A DNA stretch of 64,000 bases from Marinomonas primoryensis (GCF_013372285.1 NZ_CP054301.1:248001-312000), one strand, 5' to 3'; counted from the first letter of the stretch, positions 19,361 to 28,449 are shown. A program made the numbers and translations. Notes: a model not told the origin generated them from the letters alone.

Positions 19361-20623
19361 ATGACGCAATCAAAACAACTGAATTTTGCTTGGCAAGGCC
19401 GAGAGTTGATTACTCAGTGGAAACAAGCACAGGAAATATTGGATGCAAAAGGGCGAAACGTTTTTACAGAGCTTTTTGATTATGTGGCACCACAAGAAGG
19501 TCCCTTAAACGGAGCAATTATTTCGATTAAAGACCTGTTTCAAGTGGAAGGCTATAAAACTCAAGCGGGATCCGTTTTTATCAACAAACAGCCCGCTCTA
19601 CAGGATGCGGCGGCGGTTGCCTTGTTAAGAAAAGCGGGTGCGAGTTTCTTGGGTCACACCAATATGACGGAACTGGCGTATTCTGGATTGGGATTAAATC
19701 CGCATTATGGCACGCCGGATAATCCAATAAATCCGGGTCGTATTACCGGAGGATCAACCAGTGGTGGTGCCGCGTCTGTCGCCTTGGGCGCAGCCGATGC
19801 CGCATTGGGTACGGATACGGGTGGTTCGTTGCGTATTCCGGCGGCATTTTGTGGTTTAACGGGGTTTAAACCGTCTCAGCAAACGGTATCAAGAGAAGGC
19901 AGTTTGCCTTTATCAGATGCGCTTGATTCAGTTGGTCCTATTGCCAAAACGGTTGAAGAATGCGAACGGCTTTGGCATATATTGTCTGGGGCTTCTGGCA
20001 CGAAAAATGGAGCCGATCTTTCTCAACTGACATTCGTCGTGCCAAGTAACTTTGGTATGAATGATTTGGATGCTCTGGTTGAGCAAGGCTTTAACGAGAA
20101 ATTAGCGCGTCTTGAGGCCGCGGGTATTGTGGTTGAACGACGCTTTATTGCAGCACTAGAAAGCTACAAAACCTTGCCTGTATGGCAGTTCTCGGCGTTT
20201 GAATGTCAGGCTTTTTATAGCAAGGCTTATGATTTGGCGACGGCGAACATTGACCCGCGAGTCGCTTCTCGCATAGTGCGTGCTAACACCATTAAATCTG
20301 AAGATTTTCAGCAGACTCAAGCTGCTCGACATGCATTTATTCAGCAGATGGCAGAGGATGAGCCGAATACGGTTTTCTTGCTGCCGACCGTTGCCGTTGT
20401 CGCGCCTAAGTTGTCTGATTTAGAACAAGACTCTGAATACGATCGTTTGAATGTATTGTGCTTGCGTAATACGTCGTTAGCGAATGTCTTAAATGGCTGT
20501 AGCCTTTCTTTGCCATTTTGCTTTCAACAAGAGCCAATGGGGCTGATGTTGACTGCGGGCAATGGTATGGATCAGGCACTATTGGATTTGGCAAAACAAT
20601 GGCAGCCTATCGTAAATGGTTAG
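19361..20623 (+). CDS. Amidase (amidase-signature family)
   Basis: 420 aa with the Ser-cisSer-Lys triad of the amidase-signature family: Lys57 in ISIKDLF, the GGSTSGG loop (~131-136) and the nucleophile Ser156 in GTDTGGSLRIPAAFCG. No allophanate-hydrolase C-terminal domain is present, so it is a stand-alone amidase. It is divergent from the DUF1445/TRAP/pxp operon with a 231-bp shared upstream region. It could release glutamate- or pyroglutamate-type acids from amides, but the substrate is unknown. Confidence 0.9.
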   Translation: MTQSKQLNFAWQGRELITQWKQAQEILDAKGRNVFTELFDYVAPQEGPLNGAIISIKDLFQVEGYKTQAGSVFINKQPALQDAAAVALLRKAGASFLGHTNMTELAYSGLGLNPHYGTPDNPINPGRITGGSTSGGAASVALGAADAALGTDTGGSLRIPAAFCGLTGFKPSQQTVSREGSLPLSDALDSVGPIAKTVEECERLWHILSGASGTKNGADLSQLTFVVPSNFGMNDLDALVEQGFNEKLARLEAAGIVVERRFIAALESYKTLPVWQFSAFECQAFYSKAYDLATANIDPRVASRIVRANTIKSEDFQQTQAARHAFIQQMAEDEPNTVFLLPTVAVVAPKLSDLEQDSEYDRLNVLCLRNTSLANVLNGCSLSLPFCFQQEPMGLMLTAGNGMDQALLDLAKQWQPIVNG

Positions 20624-20647
20624 TTTTGTGTTTTTTATGAATTTCTC

Positions 20648-20680
20648 AAAGCTTGGCGTATAGAGCGCCAAGCTTTTTTC
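20648..20680 (+). terminator. Terminator after the amidase gene
   Basis: Perfect stem AAGCTTGGCG / CGCCAAGCTT with a T6 run. The A-rich left side lets it serve the convergent LysR gene as well. Confidence 0.88.
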
Positions 20681-20706
20681 TTGTCAGAATTTTTAGGCTT
20701 GAGGCT

Positions 20707-21615
20707 TTAATCAGTGCTCTGTTTTTTGTTGTATTCCTGAGCAGCGATGACGGCGATATTGGTCGCCACTTCCGCAATGGGATTAAACGGCTCATCCGAA
20801 TAGGACGCGGTGAATGTGAGGTCGCTTGGCGTCCAAACGGCTTTTATCTTTCGTAAAGTTCCCGCTTCTAGTTCTTTTGTAATCATGATGTTTGGTAGTG
20901 TTGAAATACCGACGGAATCAATTGCTAAACTGCGGCAGGCGGCTAAAGAAGTCGAGGCAAAAAAGTGTGCTGGTGGTCCGTCGAGTTCACGGAATTTTTG
21001 ATTGATTTCTATATAGGGTTTGGTGGCGCGGGCGTAAGTAATAATTGGCCATTTAGCTAATTCTTCCAAATATAAGAGCCGATCTGGTAAGTCTAATGTT
21101 GGGCTGGCGACCCAAGAGAGCGAAAAAGTACAGAGTTCACGATTGATGATATTTGGCTCTGAAATTGGCCCCATTAATAAACCTAAATCCAAGGTTCGGT
21201 CTTTGATACTTGTCGTTAGGTTCGCGGTGACATCCACCGTCATTTCGACATCTAGGTTGGGCATGTCCTTGTGCAGCCGCGACAGGAAATCGGGCAACCA
21301 AGTGTTGACGATGGTTTCCGATACGCCCAAACGCAGTACGCCAGAGTATGCATTTGAAATGCCTGCGCGTTTTCGTAATTGTTCTGTTTGATAAAGAATT
21401 TTTTCAATATAGGGCAACAGTTCTTTGCCTTTTGACGTCAGCATAATTGGGCTTGAGCCGCCTTCGCGCTCAAAGAGTTTGACGCCTAACTCAGCTTCTA
21501 GCCCCGCAATTCGAGCCGAAATCGCGGGTTGTGTGGTGTGAAGTCGTTCTGCGGCTTTGCGGAAATTACCTAATGAGGCAACCCAGACAAAGGTTTCTAG
21601 ACGTTTGTAATTCAC
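20707..21615 (-). CDS. LysR-family transcriptional regulator
   Basis: 302 aa. The N-terminal helix-turn-helix is typical (NYKRLETFVWVASLGNFRKAAERLHTTQPAISARIAGLE, then LGVKLFERE), followed by a LysR substrate domain (VLRLGVSETIVNTWLP). It is convergent with the amidase gene. Together with the pxp/TRAP unit it may form one regulon, but no gene touches its own promoter to prove this. The opposite neighbour is the DUF502 gene. Confidence 0.9.
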   Translation of the reverse strand: MNYKRLETFVWVASLGNFRKAAERLHTTQPAISARIAGLEAELGVKLFEREGGSSPIMLTSKGKELLPYIEKILYQTEQLRKRAGISNAYSGVLRLGVSETIVNTWLPDFLSRLHKDMPNLDVEMTVDVTANLTTSIKDRTLDLGLLMGPISEPNIINRELCTFSLSWVASPTLDLPDRLLYLEELAKWPIITYARATKPYIEINQKFRELDGPPAHFFASTSLAACRSLAIDSVGISTLPNIMITKELEAGTLRKIKAVWTPSDLTFTASYSDEPFNPIAEVATNIAVIAAQEYNKKQSTD

Positions 21616-21782
21616 ATTTTTACTCCGTTGAGTAATAAGAGACAGTAAATAAGTAGATATTGAGCAAAAGAGTATAAGGCCTATGATGTTTCGGCAATCT
21701 TTTCGTTAAGTGGTGCGAGAGTCATAGGTGTGGCACAAAGCTTGCGTTATGCTGTGAACAAATTCATAGGATCATTCATAAA

Positions 21783-22364
21783 ATGAACAAACTGATTTCT
21801 TTATTGTTAAAAGGCTTGGTCGCGGTTTTGCCGATAGGCTTGACGGTGTATTTGATTTATTGGTTATTGGCCACAGGAGAAGCACTCGCTCAGCCGATCT
21901 TGTTGTTCCTGATTCCTGATGTTTTGTATTTTCCTGGATTGGGGCTCCTTGCCACATTGGGCACCTTGATGTTGATTGGTTTCTTGGTCAATCTTTATGG
22001 TGTGCGTTATTTGGTGAAGCTCAGTCATAACATTTTTGAACGCATTCCTTTGGTGAAGTCCATTTATGGTGCGATCAAAGACATGATGATGGTGTTCAAC
22101 CTCGCCGAAAAGAAAGAAATGAAAAACGTGGTGTCGCTGGAATGGAACGGCGCTCAAGTGATTGGGTTTGTGACCGGCGAACAAACTGGAAAACAGCTGT
22201 TTGGTGAGCAAGACTTAGTGGGTGTGTATGTGCCGTTAAGTTATCAAATTGGCGGAATTACTCTGTATATTTCACGAGATCGCTTAACTGAATTGGATGT
22301 CGGCGTTGAAGAGGCCATGCGACTTGCGTTGACGGCTGGCGTGCAGAGTAAACCTAAAACATAA
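21783..22364 (+). CDS. DUF502 family membrane protein
   Basis: 193 aa with two N-terminal membrane helices (LLLKGLVAVLPIGLTVYLIYWLL and PGLGLLATLGTLMLIGFLVNLYG), then the conserved ERIPLVKSIYGAIKDMMMVF segment and a soluble C-terminal part (VGVYVPLSYQIGGITLYISRDRLTELDVGVEEAMRL). This matches the DUF502 family, whose function is not established. It has its own promoter region and a hairpin follows it. Confidence 0.88.
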   Translation: MNKLISLLLKGLVAVLPIGLTVYLIYWLLATGEALAQPILLFLIPDVLYFPGLGLLATLGTLMLIGFLVNLYGVRYLVKLSHNIFERIPLVKSIYGAIKDMMMVFNLAEKKEMKNVVSLEWNGAQVIGFVTGEQTGKQLFGEQDLVGVYVPLSYQIGGITLYISRDRLTELDVGVEEAMRLALTAGVQSKPKT

Positions 22365-22377
22365 GCTAACGATTACT

Positions 22378-22412
22378 ATTTTGCTGTGAGCCATTGGTGC
22401 TAGCAGCAAAAT
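22378..22412 (+). terminator. Possible terminator after the DUF502 gene
   Basis: ATTTTGCTG pairs with CAGCAAAAT around a partly self-pairing loop. Only a few T follow, so it is a weak call. Confidence 0.4.
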
Positions 22413-22482
22413 TCTTTATCATGCGCTTCTTTTTTAGTAACTCTTTAAAGTGATGTTGGCAAGTATGCAAGAAGTGGTGCAA

Positions 22483-23715
22483 ATGCAAAAAACAGTCATT
22501 GTTGTCGGCGCGGGCCCTGCGGGCTTGATGGCGGCTGAAGGTATTTGTGCCGCCGGTCATCAGGTTCATGTCTACGACGCTAAACCCAGCGCGTGCCGTA
22601 AGTTTTTATTGGCTGGTGTGGGTGGCATGAACATTACCCATTCCGAAGCGTATCCTGAGTTCATTCAACGTTATTACGACAAAGCCAATTGGTTAGACAC
22701 GGCAATCGGTCAGTTTGACGCCGATGCCTTGTGTGATTGGATTCATAACTTGGGCATTGAAACCTTTGTGGGAACGTCCGGTCGAGTATTTCCTAAAGAC
22801 ATGAAAGCCGCGCCATTACTACGTCATTGGTTGACGCGTTTGCGTGAGTCGGGTGTGGTATTCCATATGCGCCACAAAATGATCGCATTGGACAATAACC
22901 GAGTGACGTTTGACCACAATGGCGACGATGTTGTCGTTCAGGCGGATGCGATTGTGTTGGCGATGGGCGGGGCTAGCTGGCCTAAGCTTGGCTCTGACGG
23001 TGCTTGGCTGTCTACTTTACAAGATAGTGGTGTTTCGGTTGCACCACTACAAAGTGCTAATTGTGGCTTTTACAGCGAGTGGAGCGAGCATCTGCAAACG
23101 AAGTTCGCTGGCAGTCCATTGAAAGACGTCGCGTTTTCTTTCACCTTAAACGATGGTCACGTGGTGACGAAAAAAGGCGAATGCATTGTCACCAAAGACG
23201 GCATGGAAGGCAGTCTGGTTTATGCTTTTTCTAAGTACTTACGAGATGGTATTAATGATTCAGGTCAATCGTCTTTGTTGATGGATTTTTTGCCTCTACA
23301 AAACGAAGAACAAGTGATTAAAAAACTGCGTAATACCAAGGCGAAGGAATCATTTGGTAAATATTTAAAACGTACGTTGGGTATCAGTGGTGTGAAAGCG
23401 GCTTTACTGCATGAGTTTTTCTCGAAAGAAGCGTTTCATACGCCGGAATCGTTAGCGCGTTGTTTAAAAGCGGTGCCAGTGAGTTTTTATAAAACGAAGT
23501 CGATCGATGAAGCGATTTCCAGCGCCGGTGGTGTGTGCGAAAGCAGTGTGGATTCCGTCTTGATGTTGAACGCTGTTCCGGGCGTTTTTTGTGCCGGTGA
23601 AATGTTAGATTGGGAAGCGCCAACCGGTGGGTATTTGCTAACGGCGTGTTTTGCCACAGGGCGTTTAGCGGCCAAAGGCGTGTGCGATTTTTTAGCGGAT
23701 CGCGGCGTGACATAA
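22483..23715 (+). CDS. HI0933/TIGR03862-type flavoprotein (NAD(P)/FAD-dependent oxidoreductase)
   Basis: About 410 aa. FAD motif VIVVGAGPAGLMAAE at the N-terminus, family hallmarks RKFLLAGVGGMNITHSE and AIVLAMGGASWPKLGSDG, and the C-terminal GVFCAGEMLDWEAPTGGYLLTACFATG. It belongs to the BaiN/YhiN-like group; most members have no proven substrate. In-frame starts exist at 22450 (GTG), 22465 (ATG) and 22483 (ATG). I chose 22483 because it places the FAD motif at once and has AGAAGTGG upstream. Confidence 0.88.
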   Translation: MQKTVIVVGAGPAGLMAAEGICAAGHQVHVYDAKPSACRKFLLAGVGGMNITHSEAYPEFIQRYYDKANWLDTAIGQFDADALCDWIHNLGIETFVGTSGRVFPKDMKAAPLLRHWLTRLRESGVVFHMRHKMIALDNNRVTFDHNGDDVVVQADAIVLAMGGASWPKLGSDGAWLSTLQDSGVSVAPLQSANCGFYSEWSEHLQTKFAGSPLKDVAFSFTLNDGHVVTKKGECIVTKDGMEGSLVYAFSKYLRDGINDSGQSSLLMDFLPLQNEEQVIKKLRNTKAKESFGKYLKRTLGISGVKAALLHEFFSKEAFHTPESLARCLKAVPVSFYKTKSIDEAISSAGGVCESSVDSVLMLNAVPGVFCAGEMLDWEAPTGGYLLTACFATGRLAAKGVCDFLADRGVT

Positions 23716-23740
23716 GGTTTGGTTTACGGACAGTACGCAT

Positions 23741-23776
23741 AAAAAATGCCCAATGGAAACATTGGGCATTTTTGTT
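23741..23776. terminator. Bidirectional terminator
   Basis: AAAAAATGCCCAATG / CATTGGGCATTTTT with a GAAA loop lies between the convergent flavoprotein and OmpA-like genes, and can serve both. Confidence 0.85.
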
Positions 23777-23817
23777 TTGATGGGGCTTTTTTCGGCTAGT
23801 CGTGTTCTTGCGAGCGT

Positions 23818-24363
23818 TTAGTTAGACGCTTGCTGGCCTGGCATACCGAAACTGTATTGCACACCAATCGATGTAACGTTATCCAAATGGTTGTCTTCTA
23901 TGTCTTTTACTATGCGGAAGTCGGCACGAAGATCGACATCGCTATTAATGGCGTATTTTACGCCACCACCTGCATTGACCAATAAGTTGTTTGAGTCGCC
24001 ATCAACATCGGTTATACCAACACCAGCGGCCAAGTAAGGGGTTAAGCTCACTGTGGTGAACTCAGGTAGGCTGTATAAGCCATCAACTCGGTACTGGTCT
24101 AAATCGTTGTTGCGACCGCGCTTACTGGCATCTGAATGAAGGTAAACCGCCTCTAAGGCCAGTGGGCTGTTTGTTTGGTAGCCGACTCCAATGGAGTAAG
24201 ATGTATCATTGCCAGCTTGTCTATCACCATCTGTGTTGTAGTAGCCGATGCTCGGCGTCACTGTGATGCCTTCTTTTGGCGTTGCGGCATAGGTCATGGT
24301 CGCGATGGATGAAGCAATCAGGACACCGCTAAAAAGAGTACGTGTTTTAAAAGAGGTAGACAT
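23818..24363 (-). CDS. OmpA-like outer-membrane beta-barrel protein
   Basis: 181 aa with a signal peptide (VLIASSIATMTYAA) and an eight-stranded OmpA/OprF-type barrel: GITVTPSIGYYNTDGDR, YSIGVGYQTNSPLALEAVYLHSD, LTPYLAAGVGITDVDGDSNN, LVNAGGGVKYAINSDVDLRADFR, and a C-terminal VTSIGVQYSFG strand. It lacks the C-terminal peptidoglycan-binding OmpA domain. It is a tandem paralogue of the next gene, sharing nearly all strand motifs. AGGAGA precedes ATG 24363. Confidence 0.88.
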   Translation of the reverse strand: MSTSFKTRTLFSGVLIASSIATMTYAATPKEGITVTPSIGYYNTDGDRQAGNDTSYSIGVGYQTNSPLALEAVYLHSDASKRGRNNDLDQYRVDGLYSLPEFTTVSLTPYLAAGVGITDVDGDSNNLLVNAGGGVKYAINSDVDLRADFRIVKDIEDNHLDNVTSIGVQYSFGMPGQQASN

Positions 24364-24653
24364 GTGAATTTCTCCTAATGAACATAGTGTTATGTTGTTC
24401 GCTACTCAGATTACGCTTCAATTTTTTTATTGAAAAGCCCCTCTAAAAAGTGCAAAAAATAGGACGTGAACCACCGCTACTCAATCATGACGTAAGCTTT
24501 ACCAATGGGGATGTGTTGGGGCGATTAGACGATGAAAAAGTGCGTAAAAGAGTGTAGAAAATACGTTTCTTATTACAGTAAATTTTCACTTCAGAATGAC
24601 GAAAATTGATTGTGGTAGAAGTAAGCACTGCACGTTCATAAAGTAGCAATTTT

Positions 24654-24690
24654 GCAAAAAAACGCCCGATGTTTCCATCGGACGTTTTGT
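24654..24690 (-). terminator. Terminator after the OmpA-family gene
   Basis: AACGTCCGATG / CATCGGGCGTT (one G-U) with a TTTTTTT run on the minus strand. Confidence 0.8.
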
Positions 24691-24716
24691 GTTTTTAGAA
24701 CAGTTTGTGGTTGTTT

Positions 24717-25841
24717 TTATTTCGATGAAATAATGGCCACAACACGACGGTTGGCTTTGCGGTGTTCTGCGGTGTCATTGTCAAACAAAGGCGTATCTTC
24801 ACCGTAACCAATGGCACTGACGCGATCTTCGGATACTTCAAAGGTTCTAATCAACACATCGGCAATGGCTTTAGCGCGTTTTTCAGAAACGGTTTGATTG
24901 TAGCTTGCGGCACCGCTGTCGTCGGTATGACCTTCGATTAATACGGTGCTTTGTGGGTGTTCTTTAAGGTACATGGCAAGCTTTTCTATTTCAGGGTAGT
25001 ACTTTTGTTCCACATCGGTTTTGTTGTTACCGAATAGAACGTTTAATTTAACAGGAGGTAATGCGGCGACTTCGGGCGCTTGCTCCGTTAATTCTGGTTC
25101 TTCGTTTTGAGCCACAACTGGCGCTACCATTACGGGTTCGTCTTGCATGACGTCTTCGGCAGGTACCGCTTTTGTGTTGGCAACGTCAGGTTCAATGGCT
25201 TGCTGTGGTTCAGTCGCTGAAACCGGCTCTGGTTCTGGCTCAATTTGTGTGTACGTTGTGGCTTCAACCGGCGTGTAACCACTGTCGTCAGAAGTCGATT
25301 TTGCGGAGGGTCGACCAAAGGTCATTTGAACGCCAAGCGAGGTGATGTTGTCGACTTGATGGTCTTCTACGTCATCCACCAAACGGAAATCAGCACGAAG
25401 GGAAACCGTATCATTTACGGCGTATTTCAAGCCGCCACCAGCGTTTAATTGTACGTTGTTGTGGCTCGACGAATTGCCAAAATCAGTAGTCCCCACCCCA
25501 GCCGCTAGGTAAGGCGTGAGATTGGCCGAACGGATTGTTGGCAAGTGGTACAAACCGTCTAGTCGATATTGATCTACATCGACGTTACTGCCGCTGCTCG
25601 ATTGTTCCGTGTCGGCGTTTAGGTAAACAAACTCCACTGCCCAAGGGTTATTAAATTGATAACCAAGACCCAATGAATAGGCTTTGTCATCCTTGATGAC
25701 TCGGTCGTCATCCATGTTGTAGTAGCTAATACTTGGCGTTACGGTGAAACCTTCTTCTTGTTGCGCTAACGCCAAGGTTGAAACAGATGACGCGGCAATA
25801 ATGCTGCTTAAAATAGTGCGCTTTGCTATGTTGAAAGACAT
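24717..25841 (-). CDS. OmpA family outer-membrane protein (barrel plus OmpA C-terminal domain)
   Basis: 374 aa: signal peptide (ASSVSTLALAQ), an N-terminal beta-barrel like that of the downstream paralogue (~residues 30-185), a long acidic Pro/Glu-rich linker (~190-265, PEPEPVSATEPQQAIEPD...), and a C-terminal OmpA peptidoglycan-binding domain with VLIEGHTDDSGAASYNQTVSEKRAKAIADVL and GYGEDTPLFDNDTAEHRKANRRV. It should tether the outer membrane to the wall. A promoter region of ~300 bp lies upstream. Confidence 0.93.
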   Translation of the reverse strand: MSFNIAKRTILSSIIAASSVSTLALAQQEEGFTVTPSISYYNMDDDRVIKDDKAYSLGLGYQFNNPWAVEFVYLNADTEQSSSGSNVDVDQYRLDGLYHLPTIRSANLTPYLAAGVGTTDFGNSSSHNNVQLNAGGGLKYAVNDTVSLRADFRLVDDVEDHQVDNITSLGVQMTFGRPSAKSTSDDSGYTPVEATTYTQIEPEPEPVSATEPQQAIEPDVANTKAVPAEDVMQDEPVMVAPVVAQNEEPELTEQAPEVAALPPVKLNVLFGNNKTDVEQKYYPEIEKLAMYLKEHPQSTVLIEGHTDDSGAASYNQTVSEKRAKAIADVLIRTFEVSEDRVSAIGYGEDTPLFDNDTAEHRKANRRVVAIISSK

Positions 25842-26081
25842 GTTTTATCTCCTGATAAATATCTGTGTTGTGTCGTTCTTTTTCACAGCATAGCCTGTTT
25901 TATGATGCTTAAAAATGTCGTGAAAATACGCTGAAACCCTTATGTCATCTGGGATTTCATATTCATGACGTAGAGTTTACTTAACAAGCGCTTTCAACAC
26001 AGAGTGGGCAACGTAGAGGCGAAAAAAAGCGTAGCAAAGGAGATATTAATTACACGAGTTTTGCATTCCAGTGAGCCAAAA

Positions 26082-26110
26082 CAGAGGTGAAAATTGGCTT
26101 TCTACCTCTG
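26082..26110 (-). terminator. Terminator after the thioredoxin-reductase-like gene
   Basis: CAGAGGT pairs with ACCTCTG, followed on the minus strand by TTTT. The rest of the ~300-bp gap holds no gene that I can support. Confidence 0.6.
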
Positions 26111-26140
26111 AATGGCATGATAAAGGCGACGGTGTTGTTT

Positions 26141-27037
26141 TTAATCGTGCATTAATGACTTATGAGCTCCGACACCGGCCATAACGCCAGACGCCGACGC
26201 GAGCGTGGCGTTTTGCATCGGATTAGACACATCGCCAGCGGCGAAAAGACCTTTCACACTGGTTTGTTGAAAATCATCTGTCTTAATGACAAGACCCAGC
26301 GGACCTTCTTCGAATTCACATCCTAGCTGTTCTGCAAAGGGACTCGACATGTGTGTTTTGGGAGCGACAAACAATGCCGCTATATAAATGGTTCGGCCAT
26401 CGGCAAGATATACGCTGGAAATCTTTGGCGGCCTTCCGAGTACTTCTAATACTTGCGTGCTTTCAATGGTCACGCCGCGTTTCATTAGAAACGCACGTTG
26501 TTCGTCATCTGGTTCGTATAGACCTTGAGTAAAATAAGTGGTCGGCCCCCAATCAGGAATCATTCCCGCCTGATGAGCGGATAGCACACTGCTTGCGATG
26601 ACACCAAGTGGTTGATTACGCACCTCATAACCATGGCAATAAGGGCAATGAATGACGGTCGCACCCCAGCGCTCTTTTAACCCCGGAATATTGGGCAGTT
26701 CGTCTCTTAGACCAGTGGCTAAAATGAGTTTTTTACTGTGCAGCGTACTACCGTCTTCCAGAGTGACGTTGAACCCTGCTGCACTTTTTTCCACCGCGCT
26801 CGCTTTTCCTTCAACAATGCTGGCTGTCGGATATTTTAGTAATTGGCGGTATGTTTCCTGTTGAATCGCCAGCGGCGATGCGCCATCTAATCCAAAAAAT
26901 CCGTGTGACTGGTCGGCAAAGCGATTTCTGGGTTCGCCCGCGTCAATAACCGTCACCTTTCTTTGTCCTCTTACTAGCTGCATAGCAGCGGATAAGCCAG
27001 CAAAACTCCCGCCTATTATGATGACATCTTGTTGCAT
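26141..27037 (-). CDS. NAD(P)/FAD-dependent oxidoreductase (thioredoxin-reductase-like)
   Basis: 298 aa. FAD motif VIIIGGSFAGLSAAMQL, the thioredoxin-reductase-like pair in CPYCHGYEVR (~residue 130), and the C-terminal GLFAAGDVSNPMQNATLASASGVMAG. The NADP-binding GxGxxA region is replaced by GVIASSVLSAHQAGM, so it is a shorter, diverged relative. A GAGG site sets the start at 27037, not 27052. It is divergent from an Rrf2 gene, a common pairing that suggests redox- or nitrosative-stress control. Confidence 0.9.
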   Translation of the reverse strand: MQQDVIIIGGSFAGLSAAMQLVRGQRKVTVIDAGEPRNRFADQSHGFFGLDGASPLAIQQETYRQLLKYPTASIVEGKASAVEKSAAGFNVTLEDGSTLHSKKLILATGLRDELPNIPGLKERWGATVIHCPYCHGYEVRNQPLGVIASSVLSAHQAGMIPDWGPTTYFTQGLYEPDDEQRAFLMKRGVTIESTQVLEVLGRPPKISSVYLADGRTIYIAALFVAPKTHMSSPFAEQLGCEFEEGPLGLVIKTDDFQQTSVKGLFAAGDVSNPMQNATLASASGVMAGVGAHKSLMHD

Positions 27038-27130
27038 TAGTTTGTTCCTCATTTGTAAGTTTGAATAATTACATCAAGAAACATCATAAGTTACATGAAA
27101 TAATAAAGTCAACTCACGATACTTTAAATG

Positions 27131-27140
27131 TTTCATGAAA
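27131..27140. promoter_or_regulatory. Candidate Rrf2 operator (TTTCATGAAA)
   Basis: A perfect 10-bp palindrome between the divergent oxidoreductase and Rrf2 genes, ~45 bp before the Rrf2 start. Related ACATGAAAT and GAAACAT segments lie 40-60 bp to the left. Confidence 0.4.
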
Positions 27141-27184
27141 ACTGAGTTAGAATAACGGCATTATCAATGCTAATGAGATTTTTG

Positions 27185-27631
27185 ATGAGAAAAGACAGTC
27201 GTTTATCGCGTATGTTGCACGTATTGATTCACATGGATCAGCTTGATGCTCCGGCAACGTCCGACAAAATTGCCAGTATGCTTAATACCAATCCTGTGGT
27301 CGTACGCCGCACCATGGCCGGTTTGAGAGATAAAGGTTACGTTACTTCGGTTAAAGGCCACGGCGGTGGTTGGTCGCTGGAGATCCCTCTATCCAAGATT
27401 ACCTTGTTCGACATTCATGATGCGCTGGGGGACAGTTCAGTTTTCACCATAGGACTGTCTGATGAACACACGTCTTGCCCCATTGAAATTGCGGTAAACA
27501 AAGCCATTAGCGATGCGCTGATTGAAGCAGAAGCATTGTTACTAGCGCGCTTTAAAGACGTTACCTTGGATGTGCTAGCACTCGGTTTCACTGATTATCC
27601 GCCTAATATGAAGGCTTTTTCAGGAGAATAA
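27185..27631 (+). CDS. Rrf2-family transcriptional regulator
   Basis: 148 aa: RKDSRLSRMLHVLIHMDQLD, a helix-turn-helix (SDKIASMLNTNPVVVRRTMAGLRDKGYVTSVKGHGGGWSL) and a long C-terminal dimer helix. Only one Cys (HTSCPIE) lies where Rrf2 proteins such as IscR or NsrR keep their cluster Cys residues, so an Fe-S cluster with three Cys ligands is unlikely. Earlier in-frame ATGs exist at 27167 and 27173. It is divergent from the oxidoreductase and nearly abuts the WYL regulator. Confidence 0.88.
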   Translation: MRKDSRLSRMLHVLIHMDQLDAPATSDKIASMLNTNPVVVRRTMAGLRDKGYVTSVKGHGGGWSLEIPLSKITLFDIHDALGDSSVFTIGLSDEHTSCPIEIAVNKAISDALIEAEALLLARFKDVTLDVLALGFTDYPPNMKAFSGE

Positions 27632-27635
27632 TAGT

Positions 27636-28337
27636 TTGTCTCGCTCCCAACGCTTACTTACTCTGATTGAGTTACTACGCAGCCATCGTTATCCGGTGGC
27701 AGGTAAGCATCTTGCTGAGACATTAGAAATTAGCCTAAGAACCTTGTACCGCGATATTGCTACCTTGCAAGAACAAGGTGCTAATATTGAAGGCGAAGCG
27801 GGAATGGGTTATGTCCTAAAGCCAGGTTTTTTATTGCCGCCTTTGATGTTCAATGATGAGGAAATAGAGGCCTTGGTATTAGGCGCTCGTTGGGTGGCGC
27901 AACGGACTGACAGCCAGTTAAGTGATGGTGCAAAAAACGCACTGAATAAAATCGCCACCGTGTTACCGCCAGAACTCAAGAACACACTAGATGACACTTC
28001 TTTGCTGATTGGTCCTAGTAAAGATACGGTGATCGACTCGGTTAATATGCCTGAGGTTCGCTTAGCGATCCGAGATGAAAAAATTCTTTCTATTACCTAT
28101 TACGACTTAAAAGACAATAAAACCACGCGTCGTATTTGGCCTTTTGCATTGGGTTATTTTGATGAAGTCCGTGTGTTGGTAGCGTGGTGTGAATTACGAC
28201 AAGAAATTCGGAATTTTCGTACCGATCGACTTCTGACTTGTGAACTAGAAAAGACGCGTTATCCGACACCTCGCCATGCTTTGTTAAAGCGTTGGCGAGC
28301 GACACTTCATGACATTAGCACTACAAAAGCCAACTGA
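27636..28337 (+). CDS. WYL-domain regulator (YafY family, DeoR-type HTH)
   Basis: 233 aa starting with TTG at 27636, 8 nt after AGGAGA and 4 nt after the Rrf2 stop, so translation is probably coupled. An N-terminal helix-turn-helix (RLLTLIELLRSHRYPVAGKHLAETLEISLRTLYRDIATLQ) is followed by a WYL domain (EKILSITYYDLKDNKTTRRIWPFALGYFDEVRVLVAWCELR). WYL domains sense nucleic acids or small molecules; no target is evident. Confidence 0.88.
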   Translation: MSRSQRLLTLIELLRSHRYPVAGKHLAETLEISLRTLYRDIATLQEQGANIEGEAGMGYVLKPGFLLPPLMFNDEEIEALVLGARWVAQRTDSQLSDGAKNALNKIATVLPPELKNTLDDTSLLIGPSKDTVIDSVNMPEVRLAIRDEKILSITYYDLKDNKTTRRIWPFALGYFDEVRVLVAWCELRQEIRNFRTDRLLTCELEKTRYPTPRHALLKRWRATLHDISTTKAN

Positions 28338-28449
28338 TTACTGCTGACAGAAACTGACATACCTGCTGTTTATTCTATCGTCATCGAGGCAAAACTCGGT
28401 GACAGCAACGACGCTTTTTTATAAGCAAAACATTGAATAGGAAAACAGC

